64,000 nt of DNA from Ottelia alismoides (GCA_037367405.1 JAZKJV010009624.1:62001-126000), one strand, 5' to 3'. Positions 12,501-22,700 are shown, numbered from the stretch's first letter. Notes: generated from the sequence alone by a model not told the origin. Numbers and translations: made by a program.

Positions 12501-13404
12501 AACACACCCGTGTTGCCTCTCCCTAAGACCGCAACGAAGATCCTCGTCGCGGGGACGCACGCCAACAACTTGGGGTATCAGTGCGGCGGGTGGTCGATGG
12601 AGTGGCAAGGCTTCAGCGGCAACGATCGGACCGTCGGTAATGGCATTAAAACAGAGTTTTTCTTGGGTTTTCCTGATGACCCAATTTTCCGCGAGAAAGT
12701 TTTACTTTTCTGTCACAATAAATCAATCTTTTTGAGGCAGTAGATCTTCAAATCGTATCAGATGGTGAGTTTGGTTCGGGTTTCCTCGTGACCCAATTCA
12801 CTGAAATTCAAAATTATGCGGGAAAACTCAGATCTTTGTTATAAAAGTTCAAACTATTCGAGAGATCAGATCTTCAAATGGAATCAGACGGTGATAAAAA
12901 TCCAATCTTTTTTTCGCAGGGACGACGATCCTCGAAGGTATCAAGTCGGCGGTTTCTCCTTCAACACAGGTCGTGTTCTCCGAGAACCCCGACGCCGAAT
13001 CTGTCCGCAACGGCGGCTTCTCGTACGCGGTCATCGCAGTCGGGGAGACCCCCTACGCGGAGACCCAGGGGGACAGCGCCACGCTGACGATGCTCGAACC
13101 AGGTTCCGCAACGATTAAGAACGTGTGTGCATATGTAAGGTGCGTGGTGCTTGTGGTCTCAGGTCGTCCGCTCGTGATCGAGCCGTACTTGGGCAGCATT
13201 GACGCGCTGGTGGCTGCGTGGCTGCCGGGAACTGAAGGGGAAGGGGTAGCCGACGTGCTGTTCGGTGACTACGGGTTCACCGGGAAGCTGCCAAGGACGT
13301 GGTTCCGATCCGTCAGTCAGCTGCCGATGAACGTCGGGGATGCGCACTACGACCCGTTGTTCGCGTACGGCTTCGGGCTTGCGACGGCGGGAAGGAGGGA
13401 GTGA
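3582..13404 (+). CDS. Glycoside hydrolase family 3 beta-D-glucan exohydrolase / beta-glucosidase (8 coding exons)
   Basis: Exons by splice consensus: 3582-3801, 11093-11297, 11367-11457, 11536-11681, 11755-11998, 12076-12363, 12432-12636 and 12920-13404. They sum to 1884 nt, an open frame of 627 codons plus stop, the usual family length. Residues 1 to about 23 form a signal peptide (hydrophobic LVLLLVLF, then TGDA|Q), so the product should be secreted to the wall or apoplast. Family blocks in order are [80 protein letters not shown] and QLPMNVG. The nucleophile Asp308 (in SDW) and acid/base Glu514 (in AETQGD) fall exactly where barley ExoI Asp285 and Glu491 lie if 23 residues are removed. The family trims glucose from beta-glucans and glucosides. 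Intron 1 holds a Copia element and intron 2 appears to be GC-AG. No broken codon is seen, so the gene looks functional. Confidence 0.93.
3802..4709 (+). other. Upstream part of GH3 intron 1
   Basis: AT-rich intron sequence beginning with donor G|GTAAAC. Part of it (about 4050-4330) contains GGATTTACAATGGTTCGGC, a motif I associate with LTRs of plant retroelements, so an old retroelement scrap is possible. No borders can be set. Confidence 0.4.
4710..5149 (-). repeat. Left (3') LTR of the intronic Copia element
   Basis: Matches the right LTR from TGTTAGAAATTTTAATCA onward. The inner end is truncated: the right copy finishes ATTATTTCTAACA, while this one stops after GGCCCAT and runs straight into the purine tract, so about 14 bp of the U3 start are missing. 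Confidence 0.85.
5540..6943 (-). pseudogene. Copia reverse transcriptase-RNase H region
   Basis: From the right: an RT start block ([20 protein letters not shown]), a frame change near 6790, then [24 protein letters not shown] and the catalytic YVDD box ([11 protein letters not shown]). The connection and RNase H follow with [17 protein letters not shown] and [14 protein letters not shown]. The clean frame ends at 5658. Downstream codons around 5640-5560 still resemble the usual C-terminus (ADPLTKGLP), so another shift occurred there. In life it would copy element RNA into DNA in virus-like particles. This copy is dead. Confidence 0.88.
7004..7196 (-). mobile_element. SINE, Au-like, inserted in the Copia element
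   Basis: On the - strand there is a tRNA-like A box (TGGTCTAGTGGTAG) and, about 40 nt later, a B box (GGTTCAAATCC), the internal RNA polymerase III promoter. The 3' part reads ATCCATGCAGCCGACCC then GTGGGAGAAGGCTTAG and ends in a T run, as I recall for the Au SINE family. A 15-bp TSD flanks it (TACACTTGTAGGTAA at 6989-7003, TACACCTGTAGGTAA at 7197-7211, one mismatch). It separates the Copia integrase from the RT block. Confidence 0.85.
7275..8294 (-). pseudogene. Copia integrase region
   Basis: Shows the retroviral-type integrase core: [14 protein letters not shown] (first Asp), [16 protein letters not shown] (second Asp) and [16 protein letters not shown] (Glu). [17 protein letters not shown] and the [19 protein letters not shown]-terminal block of Copia elements follow. 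The frame is open for 339 codons but the N-terminal H2C2 zinc-binding part has been lost to stops upstream (8300-8500). The product would insert element cDNA into the genome. Confidence 0.87.
8498..9570 (-). pseudogene. Copia gag, zinc knuckle and protease remnants
   Basis: The right-hand frame (9178-9570) is a UBN2-type gag segment with the [15 protein letters not shown] and [19 protein letters not shown] motifs. The next frame (8849-9250) has a CCHC zinc knuckle, [14 protein letters not shown], and the protease active-site block VDSGTAIHI, where the usual Ala after DSG is Thr. The third frame (8498-8848) continues the protease/linker. Two frame breaks separate these. The gag start cannot be placed with confidence. 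Confidence 0.82.
9680..10564 (-). other. Copia 5' leader / untranslated region
   Basis: AT-rich stretch between the gag remnant and the primer binding site. It has no convincing coding frame. Confidence 0.5.
10565..10577 (-). other. Copia primer binding site
   Basis: TGGTACCAGAGCC on the - strand, two bases inside the 5' LTR. It is one change from the common plant TGGTATCAGAGC that pairs with initiator tRNA-Met. Confidence 0.8.
10580..11025 (-). repeat. Right (5') LTR of the intronic Copia element
   Basis: Complete LTR with terminal inverted repeats TGTTAGAAAT and ATTTCTAACA. The TSD CTTTC follows immediately, and host intron resumes toward the acceptor at 11091-11092. Confidence 0.9.
11298..11366 (+). 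other. GC-AG intron of the GH3 gene
   Basis: The reading frame demands a join between CCACCAG and GGATACGG, to give the conserved Thr-Arg-Asp. The donor is then AG|GCAATA and the acceptor CCACAG. No GT near the junction keeps the frame. The intron is 69 nt long. Confidence 0.75.
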
Positions 13405-13640
13405 GGAGATTTTGAATTCGGACACGTGGCGGTTTAGGGGGTTCCGATTTTGAATTCGGAGTGGCGGTTTAGGGGGGGTTTGTTTGCCTTCTGTTTCGAT
13501 GTAAACTTGTTCTGGATTGAGATGTTGCTTCGTGGGTTGTCGTTATGATGAACTTTGAATCCTTGTTTGAGCTAGTAGCTTAACATATGGACAAACCGAA
13601 ACTTTGTTTTCTATTTGAAGCGCTTGTGAAAAAATATGGA
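13405..13640 (+). other. Probable 3' UTR of the GH3 gene
   Basis: Follows the TGA stop. It contains a short direct repeat (GAATTCGGA...GTGGCGGTTTAGGGGG, twice at about 13417-13475) and T/G-rich downstream sequence. No sharp polyadenylation signal could be chosen. Confidence 0.45.
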
Positions 13641-13839
13641 TATTGGTGTTATCGTATCTTTATCTATAGTAACATTAACATATTATATTGGACGTCTTAT
13701 ACATAATATAGATATACTAAATGTATTTATTATTTATTTTACAATAATTAATTCATATACATTGAAAGAAGAGGAAAATTGTGTTATACATTTATAAATA
13801 AATAAATCTCTTATTTATGTAATAAAGCGATTAATGCGA

Positions 13840-14075
13840 TAAACAAGAAGGATTTTATCAATTATGCCCTTCTTAGCTTCTGCAATATCAATTTTGTCGT
13901 TCTGTTTTCTTCTGGAATATTGGTTGTGCCCTTATATTTTCACAAAATTCTCAGTTCTGCCCTTTGCTTTACCCTATTGGAAGGGACAGGATTGTGGATA
14001 TTGTAAGAATGCATCGGTACTAATGATGTTCCAAAAAAGGAAGGGGCAAAACTCATACTGCAGAAATCAATAAGG
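13840..14075. repeat. Decayed foldback MITE-like sequence
   Basis: The left half has TTCTGCAATATCAATTTTG and ATTCTCAGTTCTGCCC. The right half has imperfect reverse complements (CAAAACTCATACTGCAGAA). It resembles the foldbacks at 2752 and 57505 but with many mismatches. Confidence 0.4.
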
Positions 14076-14465
14076 TAGCGTTTGATTCGCGGGTTACCTG
14101 CGGGTTAGGGGAGTTTACCCCCCTTAACCTACATCCCCTTCTCTCCCCGAGGGCCCCAATTTATTCTTTTTTTAAAAATTAAATAAATCAATTTTACATC
14201 ATCAATCTTATCAAAAAATAATATATTATACCATCATATCATATAAAAATTATAAAATACTCCACTTCTACTCCCTTTTCCAAACTTCAATACAATCATA
14301 TCACAATAACTACTCACTTTTTCAAACTCCAATACAATCATATCACCCCAAACCTACTTCTAACCCACCCCCAGTTTAACCCTCTATCCAAACACCAAAA
14401 CACAAAAACGAGTTACCCTCTACCAGTTTAACCCGCCCTAACCCGCCAACCAAACACACCTTAAG
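14076..14465. mobile_element. MITE-like element with GGTGTGTTTGG-type ends
   Basis: The left end reads AAGGTAGCGTTTGATTCGCG and the right end, reversed, TTAAGGTGTGTTTGGTTGG. Both continue into GCGGGTTA words. The interior is AT-rich with no coding capacity. The ends resemble PIF/Harbinger Tourist-like MITEs with a three-base TAA/TTA target, but the exact duplication is ambiguous. Confidence 0.55.
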
Positions 14466-14469
14466 GGCA

Positions 14470-15275
14470 CGAGCGATACAAACCCTGATAAGAATACACA
14501 TATTTAGAAGTATAGAAGTGATATTCATATGCGTATGTACAGTTTGGATTACTTTATCTTCATGTTTGTCTATGTAATTGGGAATTACTGGATATTATTT
14601 AAAAAGTTGGAATTAAACTAATGTTTTTAAATCGAATCGGATGTTAAATCAGAAATCTTACCGAAAAGTTAATATTAGACTGTGTCATGAAATCAAATCA
14701 GTTCAATTGGATAGTGATGTCATCTTTTTCTAAAACATGATTAAATCGAATCAACGAGGGAAAAAACAATTGAACTGACTGATCAAATCAGAAACATGTC
14801 CAAAATACATACTCGTAAGTAATTGAAATAGATATGTATACTCGATGTATATATCTTTTCATACATATAAAATATATTTTTCATATGTAGCATAAAATGT
14901 TATGCATATAGTGTATGTAATATTTTAGATAAATATTTTATGGCATAATAATAGTTTAATAATATTTAGAGTATGTTCTAACAAATTATGTTGGATTAGT
15001 TGGTCGATGGTTTCTTGTCTTTCTTATGGGAATAAAAGCTCGTAGGTTTAACTCCACCACGTCGTTATTTTCGAATAATTTGAAATTGAATTGTGGTTAG
15101 ATTTCGATTGAACATGGTTAAATTGAATTTTAAATGATCAAATAAACCAGTGGTTTGACAAAAAAAACTGATACAAACGAGTCGAATAAGTGAAAACCGA
15201 TTAATTGGACCAATTCAGATTCGCTGGTCCAACCGTTCAAACTAATGATCTGGTTCGGTTTGAAATTCGGCATAT
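14470..15275. other. Intergenic DNA, no gene recognised
   Basis: AT-rich. It has repeated AATCAAATC/GATTCGGTTTGA words around 14630-15260 that look like a worn inverted-repeat element, but no borders can be set. Confidence 0.5.
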
Positions 15276-15283
15276 AAATAAAA

Positions 15284-15589
15284 AGGTAAATTACAATTTG
15301 GGTCTCCATCTATGGGTCTGATCTCAAAATGGGTCCCGATCTTTAAATTGTAACGATTCAGGTCCCAAGATCATTAATGTAAGGAACTTTTTGAGGCTAA
15401 TGACGAGTATGCCCTTGATTAAAAGTTGGAACCCAACCCCCATTCCCTTCCCAACTAAAGCATATTTGTCATGAACCCCAAAATTTCCATTTCCTAAATG
15501 GTAGTTGGACCCGAATCGTTACAATTTAAAGATCGGGACCCATTCTGGGATCGAACCCATAGATAAGGACCTAAATTGTAATTTACCCT
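15284..15589. mobile_element. MITE with about 80-bp terminal inverted repeats and 8-bp TSD
   Basis: The left end AGGTAAATTACAATTTGGG and the reversed right end AGGGTAAATTACAATTTAGG open inverted repeats. They continue through TCTATGGGT, GGGTCCCGATCTTTAAATTG and TAACGATTC. The total is 306 bp. The flanks repeat AAATAAAA (15276-15283 and 15590-15597), an 8-bp TSD as in hAT-type elements. The target is A-rich, so the duplication could be partly chance. Confidence 0.8.
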
Positions 15590-15834
15590 AAATAAAATGA
15601 TGCAAATTTCGAAGATAAACCCGCGAAAACAAAAAAGCTGGGGGGAGCGCTTGCAAATTTGAAACTTTGAGGAGGTGTTTGTAAAAAAACTGCAACGGCA
15701 ACTTTTTTTTAGCCATATTATGGAACAAATGACTGCAGACAAATTCTGCAGAAGACAGTAAAAAAATAATAAAATCATATGAATATTATTGTGTGAATAC
15801 ACCATTGTTATTTATTTTATTCAACTTTTTTAAT

Positions 15835-15985
15835 AGGATTTTTATTCAACTGATCTTATAATCTTTTGCAGTTACCTCTACGATCTTCGAAACATCGATA
15901 TTCCTCCCTAAATCCCTTAAACTTGCTAACCCTTGCTGGGCAGACCTTCAGGTTTGCAACCGTCTCTTATTGCACTAACGGATGT
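15835..15985 (+). repeat. MULE left terminal inverted repeat
   Basis: Strong match to the right end for the first 95 bp or so, including an uninterrupted 20-base block at TTCGAAACATCGATATTCCT. Weaker similarity continues to roughly 150 bp. Confidence 0.85.
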
Positions 15986-16315
15986 TATGACACGAGTGAA
16001 GATCCTATTTTACCCCTAATTTGTGGACCGTTGGAGGGGAATGTCCTAACCTAACCCCACCATTCTCAATGGCTCTTTCTAAGCAGCAACCAACTTATTT
16101 AAAGGTCTCACATTGTAAGACTTGCTTCAACCTACTTGTACCTGGAGACATCACAAAATCATTTTTTTTGCTACACGATCAAGAGGTAAGAACTGTATGA
16201 ATAGAATCACTTTGAAAAAAAATCTATTTCTGGTTGAGTATGTGTTTGTCAACAATTATTACACGAATGTTTACATTACAAATAAACATATTTGACATTG
16301 TTTCTAGGTTATGAG

Positions 16316-16677
16316 ATGGAGCAGCTCTCCGCCTCCAGCGTCTCCGGCAACGATCGAGTTCGATGTGAATGTCGAAGCCTTGTTGCGATGAAGACATCGT
16401 CAAGATCATGGAGCAAGGGGAGGAAATTCTATACATGTCCCGAACAGAGTTGTGGTTTTTTCGGTTGGATCGATGAAGACACACCCAATGATGAGACCTC
16501 ACAAGAAGAAAGAAAATATTGTTACGACTATTACAAGAGTTAGGAAAGCTGACCGAAGAATTGAAGGTGATGAAATGTGAACTTGCAAATACAAGAGTCC
16601 AAACCAAGAACATATATTTTCATGTGAAGGTCCTGTCAACTTGCGCACTTGTATTCCTCGCAACTAAACTTATCTAG
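16316..16677 (+). pseudogene. Small GRF-type zinc-finger gene of the MULE (one frameshift)
   Basis: From ATG the frame reads MEQLSASSVSGNDRVRCECR, then the zf-GRF pattern with Cys ligands in RCECR, GRKFYTCPE and SCGFFGWID. The first frame ends at 16543. A one-base shift near 16505 opens a second frame, RLLQELGKLTEELKVMKCEL (coiled-coil heptads), then VKVLSTCALVFLATKLI, a probable C-terminal membrane helix. GRF finger, coiled coil and tail anchor is a common small plant protein layout. The protein would be about 120 residues. GRF fingers bind nucleic acid, but the role of this protein is unknown. It starts about 480 bp inside the left TIR and points toward the transposase gene. Either the shift killed it or it is a captured host gene. 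Confidence 0.7.
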
Positions 16678-16699
16678 AATGTATTGGGAAGAATTAAAT

Positions 16700-17185
16700 G
16701 TATTACCTCAATGGGAGTCGAGTGTCCCTGGTCATACGCTCCATTCTTTCTTACAATGATGGTCGATGTCAATCTCAACATATATATAGTGTCCTTGTTC
16801 ATGCATTTGACCTGCAAAATCTTAAGAAAAATTTAACCTGCAGTGCAATCCAAACAGAACTGTCGATTCATATTCATTCATTAACAGACTGTCATCAACA
16901 GAATAAGTCCGTGTTCCTGTTGTTCAAACCATAAGTAACTCTAAGATATTATTTATCTTACATATTGACCACAAAAACCCCACAAATTACACAGCAGGTA
17001 AAACAAAAAAACAACATTCCATATGAAGCAGTAAATTCTTTATGTGTTGTCCTACTCTTCAAGCTTCAACAGACTTCATCCAAAATCTTCTCAAAATATA
17101 GTTGTTCTCTATCCAGTACGCCTACATAGAAACAAAAAGTACAAATAGAGCCCGTCATGTGTACACTCATTTAAATGGAATTAAC
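16700..17185. other. MULE interior between the two convergent genes
   Basis: No coding motif seen. This is probably the shared 3' region of the GRF gene and the transposase gene. Confidence 0.5.
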
Positions 17186-17190
17186 AACTT

Positions 17191-17481
17191 CAAATTTGTA
17201 ATGCGTTCAGACCCGCAAAGCTACTTGCTGGAACTCCAACTTCACTGTGGGTAATCATTGATCTTGAACACCTGAAAATGTAAATTGATCTTAAGGAAAC
17301 CTCTAACAAAGGAAATCCAAATGTTATGGAATTTACCAATTCGAGCTGCTTTTTTTGGCCAACCCCTCTTCGTGGTGCTTGGACCAGCATCTCCGGCAAC
17401 ATTGGTGGTCCTTTGAAATGCTTTTGCCCTAATAGCCACTTTGCTGCCAGGAGTAAGCAATCTTCTATAAAAGTAGACCAA
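17191..17481 (-). pseudogene. Probable C-terminal end of the MULE transposase
   Basis: The - strand frame reads KVAIRAKAFQRTTNVAGDAG then PSTTKRGWPKKAARIG. This basic, AT-hook-like RGxPKK tail ends many MURA-type transposases. It lies on the same strand and next in order after the zinc-knuckle segment at 20071-20289, from which the Copia solo LTR now separates it. The assignment rests on position and the basic tail. Confidence 0.5.
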
Positions 17482-17494
17482 AATGAGAAGAGCG

Positions 17495-20020
17495 TGTTAG
17501 CAATGTGAGCTCCGGACGAACCATTCCTACAATAAATGTTATTGTAATAAATAAATTATCAATGAAAATTATTGATTATTTTTCACTCCCTTTCTGAGAT
17601 TGAATGAATGAATGCACTATAAGGTCCCTCTTTACAATAAGGGTTATGTACCATGGTCAACTTGATGATCATACAGCTGTTGATTCATTGAATGAATCAT
17701 AGAGGCTGATGCTTGGATGAATATCTAAGGAGTTAGATAGAGGACTCATCAAGCATCGTCAAATGATTGTTAAGTGATGATCTCCAGCCTGAGTAGCAGA
17801 TGGCAATCCTTTCTTAAATGGCTGATATCTGACTGACCTCTTGATGCATGTCCTCTGCATGGGAATAGTGATTCGGAGGTGTCAGGTTAGTGGAGTCAAT
17901 GGGTTGACTTAACAAGATCGTAGAACCAAAGACCTATGTTGAATACTGTCACATCATAGGCATGCATCCTCTGACTGGAGACAGATGTTTTTCTATATAT
18001 CTAAGTATGTACATTTGGCAGACCAATAGGTTGATGACCTAACCAAGGTCTATACACCGACGAGCTGGTGTGCATGTAAGGACATATGAGTAATACGATC
18101 TCTCAAAGGGATCATACAGGTTCACTTATGAACCGGGAGACATGAGCTCACTCATGAGGTATTGGGACCGATTAAATTCCATGCATGGTCGTCATGCTTT
18201 GAAAGCATGACATGAATTTGAAGGTAAGATATATGCTTTGGGAAAGCATATGATCTATACCATTTCCCAGTGATCAAGATTGAGAAACTTAATGATCAAA
18301 CCCTGAAGATGACAGTATAAAAGTGATTTTTATCTTCAGAATGATCATAGGTCTTCCAGTATGCAGGACGTATAGGTATTGGAAATACCTGTGGGTGACG
18401 TGATCATAAACGATTGTATAACCATGACGCTTCCATTCCAAGGGAGTGATGAAATAGGTTTGGATTTTAGTGACTCCTCTCATTAGAGAAGTGACCTAAT
18501 CTTAGTCCATGAACTGGACATTGATCTGAATAAGATTTAGATGCAGTGAGAAGATTAGGTCTACGGTCTTGATTTGATCAAGCATCAGTGGGAGGTCCAT
18601 GGGATCTGGATTTGAGATATGATCTCAACATCCAAGTTACTATACGTGGAACAATACAATCGTCCTGTCCTTATCTCCAAGTATCTGCGGAGAAATCGCA
18701 TTGTTCTTGAAGGGTTCAAGAATAATTCCATAAGATCTAAGCAATGAAGAAATAATGATTAAATATGATTTAATCATCTTGATGTGTGTAGAAATTATCC
18801 AATATAATTAAATGTGATTTAGTTATTATGGATAAGAATAATATGGATAGAAATATTCAATTATTCATAATATATTATAAATGTGATTTATAATGTATTA
18901 GAGAGAGCCAATTATAATTTATATTTGTTAATTAATTATTATGTGTATTGGATACACATTGTGTAATTAATTGACAATGTAAATTATATATTGTTTTGGG
19001 TTGTGAATATGATTCACAATTTTTGTATGGCAATATTACAATATTCTCAAATATAATTGTGAATTATTTTGGTGAATAAATCCCAATTGGAAATAAATAA
19101 TGGAGAAATTCAAGGAGACATGCAATCTCATGGAAATCCATGAGATTGCCCCACTTGGAAGGTGGTGGGCGGCACCCAATTCCTATATGGAATGGGTGCC
19201 CGCCCCCCTTGAATGTACATGGAGATGTAATCTCCATGTATATTCTCTCCTTATTTGTTGGTGTAATTTAGGATTGATTTATATTTGATTTTGTCAAATA
19301 TATTTTAATCTAAATTAAATCACAAGTTGTTGGCTTTTACCAACAACAATCTTGACCATTGGATTGACATAAATCAATCTCATCCATTGATTTTATATGT
19401 CCCATGGATTGAGATCCATGGATCTCAAAACCCTATAAATAGAGAGGCATACCTTGCTCTCTTGTACATGCAAGATTAGAGCACAAACTCTCTCTCTCTC
19501 TCTCTCTCTCTTTCTTCTCACACGCCATCACTCTCTCCCTCTACTTGGTGGCCAACCACCAAACCCTAGGGAAGGTTCTTCGTCGATGCTTTCGCCACCG
19601 CACCGCCGCCTCGATGTTCTTCGGTTCCCCATCTTCTTGGAGTGTTACGCTCACGAAGGAGACGTTCGATCTCATACGACGAGATCAGGAGCAACCGTGC
19701 TTGGATCATCTTCTTGGATTGCGAGGACTACGTGGTTCATCCCCACGCTCGCAAGCGATCTCACCGACGATCGGACTTGAGACAGGAGGTCTCTTTCTTT
19801 AGAGACTTGATCAACCACGCTTCAAGAGGTATTCCTTTATACTTGTTGTGGTTATAGATGAAATGATCCGAGAATCGTTCTTGGATCATGTGGTTTCATC
19901 GCATGAAAATTTTTAAATTTCACTGCACAGAACAACTAGTACGACTAGTCGTTCTGCATCGTATTCGATACGACGAACACGCTTCCGTGATGCGCTTGAG
20001 GATAAATTCCATATCCTTCA
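17495..20020 (+). mobile_element. Solo LTR (2.5 kb) of a probable Copia-type element inside the MULE
   Basis: Begins TGTTAGCAATG, ends CCATATCCTTCA, and has TSD GAGCG at 17490-17494 and 20021-20025. A plant-type promoter box CCCTATAAATAGAG lies near the 3' third, followed by a CT microsatellite and GC-richer sequence. No internal coding region is attached, so unequal recombination left a solo LTR. Superfamily is inferred from the general look, since no protein is present. Confidence 0.78.
19434..19440 (+). promoter_or_regulatory. TATA box of the solo LTR
   Basis: TATAAAT in the context CCCTATAAATAGAGAGGC. It lies about 50 bp upstream of a (CT)n run that would be in the transcribed leader. 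Confidence 0.6.
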
Positions 20021-20070
20021 GAGCGATGAGTACTGACTCTGACATACCTTCTAGCTCCCGAAGTAGTATA

Positions 20071-21478
20071 CTACTGAGTATCGATTATCCCACTTAGATC
20101 CTCCATGTATGCCTGCACTTGGGTTCCATGTAGTTCATTGTCAGCAGCCATTGGTCGTGGATTTATCGGTTTTTTGCATGTGTTTTTATGGTGGCCTAAA
20201 GAACCACACCTCGTGCGTTTGTGATGGATGTTTTTCTCCTCGTCCCTCGCTCTTATGTAGTTCTTCTTTGACCTTCCTGGAGGCCTCATGGAGTGCGGCG
20301 GTAATACTTTATACGCTAATTTGATGGGTGTTCAACACGACTTGTCAGGTAAGGGTGCGATTGACTTCGAATAGGTCCTTCGATAACGTGATATGCTATA
20401 GTAATTTGATAAGTGCTCATCCCAATTTACATTGCGCAAACTTGAGATGGCAGCACAAGAACGTGTGCAAGGCAAGCTGAAAACCTGCCATCGCCTACAT
20501 GTGCATTGCTTTGCAGCAAGATCACATACGTTACAACCACTAGAACATTCCACCTCTATGCTGCTCTCGCTTGACCTCCTTACGATGAACCCTGTAGATT
20601 CTTGTTGGAGGTCCTCACGTAATCTAGTGCGGTAAAAACTATCACTCCTCACATTTTGAACCTTTCATTCCAAAGTTGTCATCATGTTATGTCTAATCCA
20701 ATCTATTAGATCACATATTGGTAGGTGGCGGGCATCACTAATCCACGAATTGAAATACTCACTTAGGTTGTTGGTGATGTAGTGGCAGTGAGCTGCTGTG
20801 GTGAATTGGGATCTCGACCATTTCAGGTTAATTCCCATCATGTAGTCAAAAGCTCTTGGATTGGTTTTTTGAAGCTCTTTCATCCAATGAAGAAATTGCT
20901 TTGACTCAAAAGCTCTGGCTGCTAACCATATTATATGTTCCAAATCACTTCTGAAAACTTCATCTTGAAGTTCTTGTAAACATATCACATACATGCCCTA
21001 TGCTTTGTACATGAAAATTTTTCTTTCACTGCACCCTCCAGTCCCTTCTGACCATCTAAGATTTTTATTAGACCATTTCCTTGGCCAAATTGGATGGCCT
21101 CGTCCAAATTCTGCAAGAACCAATGCCACGTAATGCTGGACTCGTTCTCAACGACCGTGAATGCAATAGGGAAGAGCTCATTTGACGCGTCTAGGGCAGT
21201 AGCAGACAACAATGCTCCTAAGTACTTCCCCTTTAAGTGGCATCCATCCAACCTCAAAAAAGGTCTACATCCGAACATGTAGCCATCCCTGTTAGCTTTA
21301 ATGATATGAAACATCTGAGGAAGGAGTCATCTACCTCCAAGAAGTAATGGATGACACTAGTCGGATTGTGACGCTTCAACTCTGCAATAAGGGAGGGGAT
21401 CTTCGCGTATGACTCCTCAACACTCCTAAATAATGCATTAGAAAGTTGCTTGACTGTGATTGAGGGGTTCTGCATCAC
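20071..21478 (-). pseudogene. MULE transposase, catalytic and zinc-binding half
   Basis: Read from the right: PSLIAELKRHNPTSVIHYFL, then the MULE catalytic block LRLDGCHLKGKYLGALLSAT with FPIAFTVVENESSITWHWFL, the usual DDE-type region. A helical insert follows (RAFDYMMGINLKWSRSQF, NNLSEYFNSWI), then a SWIM-like finger (QCTCRRWQVFSLPCTRSCAA, where the expected His after PC is lost). Last is a CCHC-like knuckle RCGSLGHHKNTCKKP. It is broken by frame changes near 21280 and 20990 and by two in-frame stops near 20662 and 20332. The N-terminal half lies at 29658-31068, beyond the Gypsy insertion. It would cut and paste the MULE if intact. Confidence 0.88.
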
Positions 21479-21517
21479 CCGATTTGATGTTTGGTGTGAT
21501 ACCCAATGCTAGCCAGC

Positions 21518-22698
21518 TGTCACACCCCCAAATTCCGTGATCGAGAATGATCGTGCAGACACGGTAGCTGGATGCTCGAGAATGATCGATGAAGCTGGAC
21601 TTCAGGAGGAGTCCGAAAATGCGTGGATATCAGGGAGGTTATCCACGGGAGTCTGGGGGCTCCACCGTACGTTACAAGGGAGAAGCGTCACACAGGACAC
21701 TGGCTTGGTAGCAGAGTGTCGTAAAGCTTGTAGCAGTGCGAGCACAACGAGTACAGTCAGCAGTGCAAGACATGACAGTGGATGCACGTAGTCATACATA
21801 CGCGAGCGCAGAAGGGCGGTACGTAGTGAAGCAGTACGCATCGAGGAGCTATGCGGTACAGTCACATAGGCGTACGCACGAAGGCGCACGATATCGGTAT
21901 TAATGCATGGCGGTCCAAGGAGGCATGGAGCGTTGCAGGTGCTGAGTACGAGCATTGTCGAGCATGCTCGGTCGTACACGTATGAGAGTGGTCTGGAGGC
22001 CACGATAGCGAAGTTCTGGAGGACTTCCCCTTAGCATGAAGAACGCTAAGGAAGGGTTTGCCGCACGAGGGTCTGGAGGCCGCGGGTTCACTTTGGCACA
22101 AGACCAAGTGTTCGGTGGCACTTGGTGAATTATGGCAAAGCTGCATCAGCAAGCGTTAGAGCGCGAGTGTGCTGATGACTGGGCGGTTGACTGGGCGTCG
22201 ACCATACAGGAAGACGAAAGGTCAACAAGGGAGTCGAAGAGACGAGAAGACGAAGAGTTGCTGAGGAACGCGAAGGGTTGTCGAAGAACTCGAAGGGTCT
22301 CTTGTGTCTTTATGCATCATTATTGTAGATGTAATAATGAGTGTCTCTTGGGTTGCCTTGAGTCTTGTATAAAAGGAGAGGTGGTGGCTCATTTGTAGAC
22401 ACCCACTCCAGAGAGAGAGTTCCCCTTCTAATAAAGAGAAGAGCTTTGTGCCCGTGCTCGTGTGATTGCTTGGTTGAGTTCTTGAGCGTTCTTGAGCGTG
22501 TTCTTGAGAGTGTTCTTGAGAGATCCGGAGTTCGTGCTCATGTTTGTGTTGAAAGTGTCGGTGCGCTAGCAAGCAGGAGTACGAGAAGAGTTGGAGCGTG
22601 TCCATGACCGTTCTACTCGGGAAGGCTGGTTAGCTACGGGTTAGCTAACGCCGCACAGGATCGGTCGAAATCGATACCGGGATTTTGACCTTGTGACA
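21518..22698 (+). repeat. 5' LTR of the gag-only element
   Basis: Near-identical to 28397-29579. Contains a promoter-like GTATAAAAGGAGAGG at about 22368 followed by AATAAAGAGAAGAGC at about 22430, so TATA box and poly(A) signal lie within 70 bp. Confidence 0.93.
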
Positions 22699-22700
22699 GT

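Noticed and set aside
20109..20324. + strand frame with Cys-rich sequence
   Set aside because: Antisense of the MULE transposase zinc-knuckle segment.
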